Shown here piece by piece: positions 56,067 to 64,000 of a stretch of 64,000 nucleotides of DNA. The notes beneath the pieces were generated by a model, which was given only the letters and a program-made list of their open reading frames with translations, searched no databases and was not told the origin of the DNA. The position numbers were made by a program, and so were the translations under genes. The stretch lies in the NCBI GenBank assembly GCA_032718475.1, contig JAUCBJ010007635.1:119926-183925 (forward strand), in the 5' to 3' direction. This DNA is from Nemertoderma westbladi. Taxonomy: Eukaryota; Xenacoelomorpha; Nemertodermatida; Nemertodermatidae. Numbering within the stretch: position 1 is the first letter of the stretch; the number at the start of each line of letters is the position of its first letter.

Positions 56067-58274
56067 ATGGGAATGGCCACATTGATCGATGCGTTAAAAA
56101 CTAGGATCGAGTTACCACCTGTGGAACCATTTAAATTCGATGGGAGTAGGCCGGAAGAATATCTACAGTTTCGGCGCATGTATAGTAACGAAATATTAAG
56201 TAAGAACTTGACGCAGGCGGAGTGCCTAAAATATCTGCAAGTATATACAGGAGGCCCAGCATACGACATCGTGAGGCAATACCAGGGCATCGAGGGCGGC
56301 TTCACGACAGCATGGCGGGCGCTAGATAGGGAATACGGGCACCCGGCCAAGATCATCCGGCAAACCCTGAGAGGCATAACATCGGATGGCCTACAGGACA
56401 ATCCCGTTAGCATAAGGACCTTTGCAAACAAGGTCGAGAAGGCGTTAATCGTGTTAAAGACGCTAGACGCACCATACGAACTCAACGCGTCTAACAACAT
56501 CACCACGATAGCGCAGGCACTGCCGATCTGGTTACGAAGGAAGTGGAGGAAGATCGCCTTCTCCACACGGGAGAAGAAGGGTGCGGAACCGGGCTTAGAA
56601 GAGATGTCGAGCTTCCTCAACTATGAAGCCGAATTAATAACAGACCCAGTCTATAGCGAGGATAGTTTGGGGACAAGCCATAAACCCGAACACGATCCTG
56701 CAGATCCATTCCCGAGAGTAGGACAATCACTACCACATGCGGCCACACAGGGGACTGCTAGTCCACAGTTAGCTGGTAGTAGGGCCACACCGTGGCAGGG
56801 ACAGAAAGAAAATAACACCATAAATAAACATAATCCCAATGTACCCAGTAGGCCGAATACAGACAACCAAAACACTAAATCGGTACATATAAACCTACGC
56901 GCGATACGTGAGGGACTATACAGGGAACGCTATAATCCAGGATTCGAATGTCAATTACATCGGGACGGAACACATAAGACCAGGAGTTGTAAGCACTGGC
57001 AAGCGTTGCCCAAACAAGATCGTATAGCCTACACAGACGCAAACGGACTATGTCATCGATGTGTGGTAGAAGGACACAGGTCCGGAGAGTGTAGAGAAAC
57101 AGCAGTTAGAGAGTCCGAGACTGGAGGCCAAACAATGGCCACAAGCACGACAGAAGAGGAGAAGAAGAGAAAAGTACTACTCGGGGTAGTACCAGTAAAG
57201 ATATCAGGAGAGGGCGGTCGATCAGTAACGACGTTAATGCTGGTCGACAGCGGAGCAGCCTTCACGCTGGTGGAGAACTGGGTGGCCGAAGAGATAGGGC
57301 TAAAGACGAGGCCGAACAGAATGGCGGTAACTACCGTCTCGAGTAAAGATGAGGTCCTGGAGACGAGGACGGGGCGGTGCAGGATAGCAGCGATTGCACC
57401 GGGATGCGACTATGGGGCGACGATCGACCCCATCCACGTCATAGAATCGATAAACATCAACGCCAGGCGACCAACCAACATTGAGGTCGAGCAATATAGA
57501 TTCCTGGACGGTATCGATTTCTCAATACCAAAGGTGGACGTTAGGAAGGTGTCCATTATAGTAGGGATGGACTGCCCGACGGCCCACGAGAGGACGAAGA
57601 CGGTCTTCGGCGAAGACAGGCAGCGGGACCCGACGGCGATCCTCACGCCGTTCGGATGGACGCTTAGCGGCCCAGTTAAAACTAACATCCCATGCAGTGT
57701 GACAGAGACATCTGGGTGCATGATACCAGGCACCGAAGACGCAGAGGAAGTAGAGGAGAAACGAGAGATAGTAGAGCCAGATAGGGAGGTGACAGTAAGA
57801 AAGTGGGCAGAGGAGAGTAGGTTTCCCAGCAAGCATCGGTATGGAGATGAAGCGGAGCGGACGGCGAGGTGTCCGGAGGACAACACTCCAGAGGAGTGTC
57901 TGGAGGAGTGTCTAGAGGAGTGTCCGGAAGAGATGCCGGTCCGGTTTGGAGGCATACCGACAAGGGGGAAGTCGAGAAGGAAGGCAGGATGGAAAGGAAT
58001 AGGACTACTGTTCTGCCTGTTCTTTCACTTTCTATTCATTCTGCCGGCGGGAGACAACAAAGAAAGAGATGGCATTTTGATGCCAAGAGAGGACATAGTT
58101 AAGAAGGCGGTGGAGAGACCCGATTTTGGGGTGGTGAAAGGGGGAGAGCCAATTCCAGATGAGTTGGAGTTGGCGAGGAAAGTGGGTGGAAAGATAAGAG
58201 GACGCGCAGGGGGACAGCGGGACAGTGCCTCATGGAAGAATCGATGGAAGATCGAGGGGCAGCTTAGAGTTTAG
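56067..58274 (+). CDS. BEL/Pao Gag-protease ORF with truncated Pol
   Basis: 735 residues from the ATG at 56067; the frame is open back to 55965, so fusion to ORF2 by frameshift is possible. Residues ~5-185 match the Pao-type Gag (DUF1759: ALKTRIELPPVEPFKFDG, YLQVYTGGPAYDIV). A Cys/His module lies at ~295-342 (C..H...C, CHRCVVEGHRSGEC). An aspartic protease follows with DSGA at 394 and IVGMDCP near 500. After TAILTPFGWTLSGP, where BEL Pol would lead into reverse transcriptase, the protein turns into an acidic linker with a PEECLEECLEECPEE repeat. Next come a hydrophobic segment at ~644-662 (GIGLLFCLFFHFLFILPAG) and a basic tail ending GQLRV. Reverse transcriptase, RNase H and integrase are absent. 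The hydrophobic segment could be a membrane helix, perhaps an envelope-like remnant, but this is speculative. Confidence 0.85.
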   Translation: MGMATLIDALKTRIELPPVEPFKFDGSRPEEYLQFRRMYSNEILSKNLTQAECLKYLQVYTGGPAYDIVRQYQGIEGGFTTAWRALDREYGHPAKIIRQTLRGITSDGLQDNPVSIRTFANKVEKALIVLKTLDAPYELNASNNITTIAQALPIWLRRKWRKIAFSTREKKGAEPGLEEMSSFLNYEAELITDPVYSEDSLGTSHKPEHDPADPFPRVGQSLPHAATQGTASPQLAGSRATPWQGQKENNTINKHNPNVPSRPNTDNQNTKSVHINLRAIREGLYRERYNPGFECQLHRDGTHKTRSCKHWQALPKQDRIAYTDANGLCHRCVVEGHRSGECRETAVRESETGGQTMATSTTEEEKKRKVLLGVVPVKISGEGGRSVTTLMLVDSGAAFTLVENWVAEEIGLKTRPNRMAVTTVSSKDEVLETRTGRCRIAAIAPGCDYGATIDPIHVIESININARRPTNIEVEQYRFLDGIDFSIPKVDVRKVSIIVGMDCPTAHERTKTVFGEDRQRDPTAILTPFGWTLSGPVKTNIPCSVTETSGCMIPGTEDAEEVEEKREIVEPDREVTVRKWAEESRFPSKHRYGDEAERTARCPEDNTPEECLEECLEECPEEMPVRFGGIPTRGKSRRKAGWKGIGLLFCLFFHFLFILPAGDNKERDGILMPREDIVKKAVERPDFGVVKGGEPIPDELELARKVGGKIRGRAGGQRDSASWKNRWKIEGQLRV

Positions 58275-59677
58275 TCGTCCAATATTTGGACTGAGGGGGG
58301 TGGGAATGAGGGCGAGACGCCCTTCCCACAAGAAATTAATTATTTAATTAAAAATAAAATAAATAATAATAAATAATTAAATAATTAAAAATAATAGTTA
58401 GTAGAAGTAAGAAGTAGTTCGAAGATAGGAGAGTAGAGTTAGAAGGCGGCGGGGCAAGGGAGTGTGGCATATTGTCATGCCACGAGTAGTAGTAGTGGGG
58501 TTGTGGGCACCGTAAGCGCCACGTAGAAGGAGAGTAGGTTAGAAGTCGGCGGGTAAGGGAGTGTGGCATATTGTCATGCCACGAGTAGTAGTAGGGAGGT
58601 TGTGGGCACCGTAAGCGCCACGTAGAAGGATAGTAAGTAGAGAAGTTAGAAGGCGGCGGGGTAAGGGAGTGTGGCACCATAAGTGCCACGAGTAGTAGTA
58701 GGGGGGTTGTGGGCACCAGAAGCGCCACGTAGAAAGTAGTACCGGTTGTGGTTGTGGGCACCGTTAGCGCCACGTAGATAGAGTAAAGTAGTGGAGAGGG
58801 CACATAGGGTGCCAGGTAGTAGACTTAGAGTGTTAGAGGTAGTAGAGAGGGCACATAGGGTGCCAGAGAGTAGAGTAGTAGAGAGGGCACATAGGGTGCC
58901 AGGTAGTAAAGTAGTAGAGAGTAGATAGTAGAGTGGTTGTGGGCACCACAAGCGCCACGTAGTTAGAGGGTTTTAGTTAAAGTAGTAGTAGAGTGGTTGT
59001 GGGCACCGTTAGCGCCACGTAGATGGAGAAAAGAGTTAGTAAGAGGGTACGTAGTACCGGTTGTGGTTGTGGGCACCGTTAGCGCCACGTAGATAGAGAT
59101 AGAGTTAGTTGGAGGGTTTTAGTCAGAGTTAGAAAAGAGTTAGTAGACTTAGCAGAAAGTTAGAGAGTTCTAGTTAGAGTTAGTAGAAAGTTAGCTAAAA
59201 GTAGTAAGAGTTAGCAGAGAGTAGAGTTAGTAGTTAGTAGAGTTAGGAGTTAGTTAGAGTTAGAGAAGTTAGATAGTTAGCAAGTTAGACCTTAGATAAG
59301 GTAGATAGTATGATAGCACAGGGGTAGCATTAGAGGTCAGGACCTTAGAGAGTGGCAGGGAGTAGAGAGGAGATAGTGAAAGGAGCTGTTGGCGAGAGAG
59401 AAGTGTGCGATTCAGGTGTGGGGAGAGGGTAAGAGCGAGTTGAGTTAGAGAGCGGAGTTAGAGTGGTAAGAGTGTTGGGGAAACAAAAATTGTGTGAGAG
59501 AAGTGCACGATCGGCCCGACACGAGACGCCAGAGGGTAGTGACATCATACCCATAGGGAGCGGCCCGGAAAGCCGACTCCAAGAAAATAACTCCACCCCA
59601 CACCCGATAATAGATCGAGTTCCAGCGGAATTGAAGCGCACTTAGAGGTTGATGCTATCTTCTCACCGGGAAGATAG
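58275..59677 (+). other. BEL 3' non-coding region with G/A-rich hairpin repeats
   Basis: Strongly purine-biased plus strand built of repeated modules. GTTGTGGGCACCG(T)TAGCGCCACGTAG (58490-59090, about eight occurrences) folds as GTGGGC/GCGCCAC. GTGGCATATTGTCATGCCAC occurs twice. GAGGGCACATAGGGTGCCAG occurs three times. From 59100 on it is GTTAGAGTTAGTAG-type low complexity. No plus-strand frame is coding; long minus-strand frames reflect the purine bias. Confidence 0.75.
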
Positions 59678-59689
59678 CATGGGGGGGAG
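59678..59689 (+). other. BEL polypurine tract
   Basis: ATGGGGGGGAG immediately before the 3' LTR, preceded by a GCTATCTTCTCACCGGGAAG/ATAGC hairpin. Confidence 0.85.
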
Positions 59690-60245
59690 TGTTAGCGAAT
59701 CAATTCCGCCTCACCAAACCCCATAAAGTGAGCCATAAAGCAATATTGGGAGCACGAGGTTTATTACCAATATCAACCTCGTGTCACCCCAATAAAGGGA
59801 AGGAGAAACACACAATAGGGGTCAGGGGCCAAACCCCTAACCAAGAGAGAACAGCAAGGGCGAAGGGAAGCACTTCAGAGGGGGGCAAAGGGTGCCAACA
59901 GGGGTATTAGCCAATGGGGGGACAGCATCGACTAAGTACTGTAACGACCAAACCCGTGCAATATATATTACCTGTACGGTAATCATTATAGTCAGTTTAC
60001 TCAGTCAGCTATCCCAGTACAGTAAGGCAGTACGGTGACTGTTAAGACCGTCGTCGCCACCGTCACCATATTACCGGTATATTAGCTTTATCTACTGTGC
60101 TATCTGTATCACTCATCATTTATTATCTCAACGTGTATCAGAGTTCGACAACAACACTAGAACAACTATTACCTTTTCCATTCACACGGCGGGGACGCGT
60201 ACGAAACACACCGGATAAACCGGGATCCTCTCGGATCCCGTCACA
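59690..60245 (+). repeat. BEL 3' LTR (556 bp)
   Basis: Same length as the 5' LTR; visible differences are GAGGTTTATT versus GAGGTTGATT and AACGACC versus AACGGCC. Confidence 0.95.
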
Positions 60246-61045
60246 CATTGCAGCATTCCCAATGAACATGGCGGTAAAGTCATTGGATTTGAATGCATTT
60301 AATCTCAAATCTTTTCCGTCAGCATTCAAAGGTAAATTTGGAAGTACTAAGTCACATTCTATTACCCATACTTTGTTATTTGATAAGTTTCCGTGAAAAC
60401 ATGGGCACTTATGATAAAGGCCATATATGCCTTTACATACCGCGCCATTATGACTGGCTACAATATCAATCTAACATTTAAACAATGATATTATAAAATA
60501 GTTATATCATGTATAATATTATACTACAGTAATTTTAATATACTAACACTAAAACAAATCCGCCTCCGCTTTACAGGTTTTTCTTTTTTTAAACCGCTAT
60601 TTCGAAAATGACAATAAAAATATACTTCCATGGTTCATGAAAAATTTCATAACAATTTTTTTTTATTAAATAGCAATTATTATTATCATATGATAATATT
60701 GTTTGCAGGTCCTACACTAACAAAATCGCTCTCATTTGACTACTAATAAATACGATTTGATAATTATCTTTGTTTACATCTAAAATTTAAATAAAATGTT
60801 TATGTTAATATTTCTTAAGTTTAATTTCAAATATAAAATATGCATTGAAAAATTTAATAAAAATTTATATTAAATATTATATAGTTAATAGTTATAATTA
60901 TATAGTTATTAGTATGGTTATTAATTAAATATAAAAATAATTTATATTTTAATAATGTAGTTAAAATTGAAATGTACAACAATTAACTGAACTTAAACCT
61001 CGCAATACTAAGTGTTCGACATCGACACTGAAAGGTCTCATCTCT
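60246..61045 (-). pseudogene. RPA-like gene, copy 2, terminal exon split by BEL insertion
   Basis: Exon C starts at 60457 after ATTGTAG and runs to 60246. The BEL element then intervenes and the last four codons including TAA lie at 52513-52502. This copy has 15 nt more at the exon start than copy 1, adding GAVCK and giving SHNGAVCKGIYGLYHKCPCF, a fuller zinc-ribbon-like cysteine set. About 45 nt of exon B remain (60999-61045), reading RPFSVDVEHLVLRG in phase with exon C; this frame shows that copy 1 carries a +1 insertion there. The rest of exon B and exon A are missing, so the gene is dead irrespective of the insertion. Confidence 0.65.
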
Positions 61046-61707
61046 TAAATAAAAAAATATAACTTACAAAAATAACTTAGAAACACACATATGCATATTT
61101 AAAAATTTTCAAATTAAGAGTCTTTCCAAAAAAAGAAACTTCTATTTATAAAAAACTATCAAGATATGATGCGTATTATTTAGGTATCTCATCGAAAATA
61201 AAACAAAATAATTTGAAATAAAATTAAGCCTCACAAAAGAAAAAACTGCTGCGTTAGAGCAAAACATATTTCGATATTAAATTGATTAGCAAAAGCCAAC
61301 ACACCTACGCTACATAAATTTATTAAAGATTATTATATCAAAGAATATCACTGCAGTTCTGACATTTGTAAACTTCAATTCAAAAAAACGTTGATTTAAA
61401 AAAATCCATCGATTAAGTTAAATACTGCAAAATACAATACACTTACAGAATAGCATATAAAAATTACTTTTAATTTCCATGATTGAATTAATAACTTTTC
61501 ATATTGGTTGAAACTTCACAAATATCGATAATAATCAAAAATGGAATATGTGCAACTTCCATACAGTACATTTCATCTACATTTCATCACTACATTGAGG
61601 GTAAGAAAAAAGACAAAATGAAAACAAACATGCGTAACTCTGAGGAAACGCGAAATCTCACTACCGAAAAATTAACAGAAAAAACATAAAACTAATAACG
61701 TAATGAA
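60246..61707. repeat. Interspersed duplication, copy 2, right part
   Basis: Corresponds to 18936-20945 without the exon B/77-bp-repeat segment. Similarity ends at ~61707, just before where exon A lies in copy 1. Confidence 0.85.
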
Positions 61708-61921
61708 TACTTTATCACGTGAACCGAATGAGGCTATTCGTTCAGTCATGATCTTCATGGTTTTATGGTCTTCATGGTCTTCATAAAAATGACAAGTCTT
61801 CAGAATTTTTAATAGTTTCACTATTTTCTCTCGTGCTTTCCCTTCTGTTATCATAGGGATATTTCCCTAATTATTTATTATATTTAATTACATATCACAT
61901 ACATACATACAACACATATAC
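61708..61921. other. Spacer
   Basis: Contains repeated GGTCTTCATGGT phrases; no gene. Confidence 0.4.
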
Positions 61922-62102
61922 ATGTTTCAACTCGTGGTATAGCTCCTGCCCTACAGGAGCGCTCCATACTTCTGGCACACCCTCGACGGTGGAGCCTGAC
62001 TTTCCCCAGCCGAGGATGTACCACCCTCTATCTCCATACTGTTGAACTTCCCTGTTTATGTGGTCCCCGGGCCTCAAGATGTGGGACCACCTGTTGTTGC
62101 GT
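61922..62102 (-). other. Candidate internal exon, unrecognised
   Basis: Bounded by acceptor ATATTTTCAG (before 62102) and donor GTATATG (after 61922). The 60-residue frame has RRNNRWSHILRPGDHINREV, then YGDRGWYILGWGKSG and GVPEVWSAPVGQELY. It is balanced, GC-richer than its surroundings and protein-like. I do not recognise the domain, and neighbouring exons were not found, so it may be a stray exon of a transposon or a host gene continuing outside detectable range. Confidence 0.4.
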
Positions 62103-62134
62103 CTGAAAATATTAAACATAAGTTCATTATAAAG

Positions 62135-62158
62135 TTAACCCTTTGAGAACGTAAGCCC
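62135..62158 (+). repeat. piggyBac-like terminus (TTAA + CCCTTTG)
   Basis: TTAACCCTTTGAGAACGTAA: a TTAA target followed by a CCC-type end. The matching right end was not found before base 64000. Confidence 0.35.
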
Positions 62159-62264
62159 TATCCTATACGGGCCTGCCACATTTAGAGGGTACTGTGGAAA
62201 AGCAATATTATATTATTTATATACTGCCATCTGACATGTCCAGTAATCCCCCTACAAGCACACG

Positions 62265-62500
62265 GACGTCAAAAAGACGTCGTAATGACGTATTTTTTGG
62301 TCAATGACGTCCTTGGAAAAGACGTCCTAATTGACGTCATTTTGCTCGTCCTAAGTCCGTCAAAAAGACGTCTTTCACAGACGTCATATTAAAGACGGCA
62401 AATGACGACATTTAATGACATGAAAAGACCAATCATGACGTCTTCCTGGCCCATTAAAGACGTACATTTTCAATATTAACTGACGTCTATTTTTGGTCTT
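62265..62500. repeat. Dense GACGTC/TGACGT cluster
   Basis: More than a dozen GACGT or ACGTC motifs, six or more as the full palindrome GACGTC, in both orientations within ~235 bp (AAAAGACGTC, TGACGTCAT). Probably subterminal repeats of a DNA transposon; they also equal CREB/ATF half-sites. Confidence 0.8.
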
Positions 62501-64000
62501 TATTGGTCATGAACCTATAATAATAATTATATATATAATTTGACCCTTAAGACAACAACTTAGAGAACAACACGGCCTTGTATAATAAGCTCACACCACA
62601 TGCCACAAGCAATATATACGTAATTTACTCAGATGGATTAGTAATGACTTTTTGTTATATCATCGGCTGTCCTTTTATTATTAAATGAGGTTTTATCTGG
62701 GATAGCCGCAATGCATATTGGCACGTTCTACAGTAGCTGGGCTTCTAGCAAAAGCCACCCTTTGTTAGGCGAATTCTACAACTCACTGATCACACTCACT
62801 TATCATAAGGTCATTTATATTAATTTTGGTAATTTTTCTTTACTACTTGCTGGACTGTTTAAATAGTCTAATTGGCACAATATGACTAATTAATTAATTT
62901 CAGTCAGTATTTTAGATTTTATTAAAGTCATTGATTAAACATTTTCGATTTTAACATAAATTTATTACACATTTTTAAGCACCCACCAGTTATACTTCTA
63001 CAGTAACTATGCACATCAATGTATACGTAACGTCATATATAACTAACTACTGTATAAACTGGGCATTATTGAAAACAGCCTATCCACATCCAATCATAAC
63101 CCTCTTCACCGAGCCTTCTTAGACTTTCTTCAAGTATTCATTTTTAACATATATAAAAATTGAAACATTTCAATCCTTCTGTCAGTTTTTTGTACGCTCA
63201 CCTATACATAAACCAAACTTATGGGGTCAAATTCTATGGCGCACCATAGTACTCTAGGAGTAGGCCTTGCAATCAGCATATCAAACAGCAGTTGGCGATA
63301 AACACTGTACGGTACCGCTAACGGTACGTTGTATTAAACAACGCCTCATCGGGAAGTCAGAGAGAAATATTTCAATTTTTGAACAAAATTATACACACTG
63401 ATAAAATTACTTTATAGGAAAACAGTAGGTCTACTCGTTTACTTTACTGTTTTCCTATAAAGTGCTACTTTTATCAACGTGATATAAATAGTCATTAACA
63501 TAAAATTTTATTTATTCTTTAGTGCTTAATTTTAAGACCAAGCGATTGGTAATTAAAGTCTCCATCATCATCATTTTTGAAAAACAATGTTTGATTTTTC
63601 CTTCTATATTTGCATAAAATTAGGTTCTAAACTTTAAAAGGATTATTTAAATTAAATGCCTTCAGAAATGAGGGAATTGAAAATGCTTCCTCATTTAACT
63701 GCGCGCAATAAAACGAGGTTAGTAAAAATATGTTAACATTATTATTATTCATTTAACACTATGACCCGTAATTCCGTAATATAGTGTCATTTTCTGGTGA
63801 TACGTAAAGCCCCCCCCCCCCCCTCCGCATTTTTCTTGAAATCTTTAGCGTATTGCTTGACATTTGAAAGAAAACTTGTTCGACAGACCGTTGAGGTTAA
63901 GATGGAGGCAGAATAGAGAATATTTTTTCAGATTATTAAATTACGTCACACCCTTTTTTTTTACAATTTAGAACCCCCCCCCCCCCCTCCCCTCCCCCTT
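62501..64000. other. AT-rich intergenic DNA
   Basis: No coding signal in either strand. Poly-C runs of 14 lie at 63810-63823 and 63974-63987, making the right edge of the window a possible assembly weak point. Confidence 0.5.
63409..63463. repeat. 19-bp perfect inverted repeat (hairpin)
   Basis: ACTTTATAGGAAAACAGTA at 63409-63427 and its exact inverse complement at 63445-63463, 17-bp loop. Imperfect pairing continues outward (TGATAAAA/TTTTATCA), suggesting a small foldback element. Confidence 0.85.

Larger units (their letters stand above)
52519..60245 (+). mobile_element. BEL/Pao-type LTR element lacking reverse transcriptase and integrase
   Basis: 7.7 kb with two 556-bp LTRs (TG...CA) differing at two positions by eye, and the 5-bp duplication CATTG (52514-52518, 60246-60250). 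The interior has three consecutive reading frames, the last holding a DUF1759-type Gag and an aspartic protease. The reverse transcriptase, RNase H and integrase that normally follow are absent, replaced by a short unrelated C-terminal segment and ~1.4 kb of purine-rich non-coding repeats. It is therefore non-autonomous, yet it moved recently. Confidence 0.9.

Noticed and set aside
58348-58951. Long minus-strand Pro/Ser/Thr/Leu-rich frames in the BEL 3' region
   Set aside because: They are the complement of a purine-biased repeat strand that lacks stops by composition.

Overview
The window looks like nuclear DNA of an invertebrate metazoan, possibly lophotrochozoan or an invertebrate deuterostome. 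The reasons are AT-rich non-coding DNA, introns with GTAAGT/TTTCAG borders, a tRNA-headed SINE whose central domain resembles cephalopod/Nin-type SINEs, and many metazoan transposon classes (piggyBac, Jockey/CR1-like LINE, Ty3/Gypsy, BEL/Pao, a foldback MITE). No conserved housekeeping gene is recognisable. The species cannot be named from sequence alone.

Layout. 1-3906 (+): the 3' part of a very long intron-free reading frame, open through the left window edge, with zinc-binding motifs and a basic tail; I do not recognise its family. 5.3-9.1 kb: transposon debris (two piggyBac C-terminal fragments on opposite strands, a foldback element with ~65-bp arms, two LINE 3' ends). 10.9-17 kb: several decayed intronless ORFs. 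Three are minus-strand members of an SGNH/GDSL-hydrolase-like family. One of them (13000-13572) is followed 30 nt after its stop by a near-perfect replication-dependent-histone-type 3' stem-loop. The rest are a frameshifted charged coiled-coil ORF and an OB-fold-like ORF, plus a SINE. 18.6-21.1 kb: a minus-strand intron-containing RPA-like (OB fold plus zinc ribbon) gene copy, broken by a four-copy 77-bp amplification. 21.5-47.1 kb: a ~20-kb satellite of 35-bp monomers with nested higher-order repeats, interrupted near its right edge by a full Ty3/Gypsy element (identical 147-bp LTRs, AACAG target duplication, intact 1546-aa Gag-Pol).

47.8-51.9 kb: a possible terminal exon, a 33-bp minisatellite, a tRNA-like sequence and a 34-bp minisatellite. 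52.2-61.7 kb: a second copy of the 18.6-20.9 kb segment. A 7.7-kb BEL/Pao-type element (556-bp LTRs, CATTG target duplication) has landed exactly inside the terminal exon of its RPA-like gene; the first copy serves as the empty-site reference. This element keeps gag and protease but shows no reverse transcriptase, RNase H or integrase, and carries two unusual upstream frames. 61.9-64 kb: one candidate exon, a piggyBac-like end with a dense GACGTC cluster, and AT-rich DNA.

The genes do not form a pathway; the window is mostly a record of mobile-element activity. The items most worth pursuing are the zinc-knuckle ORF, the SGNH ORF with a histone-like 3' end, the RPA-like gene family, and the pol-less BEL element.
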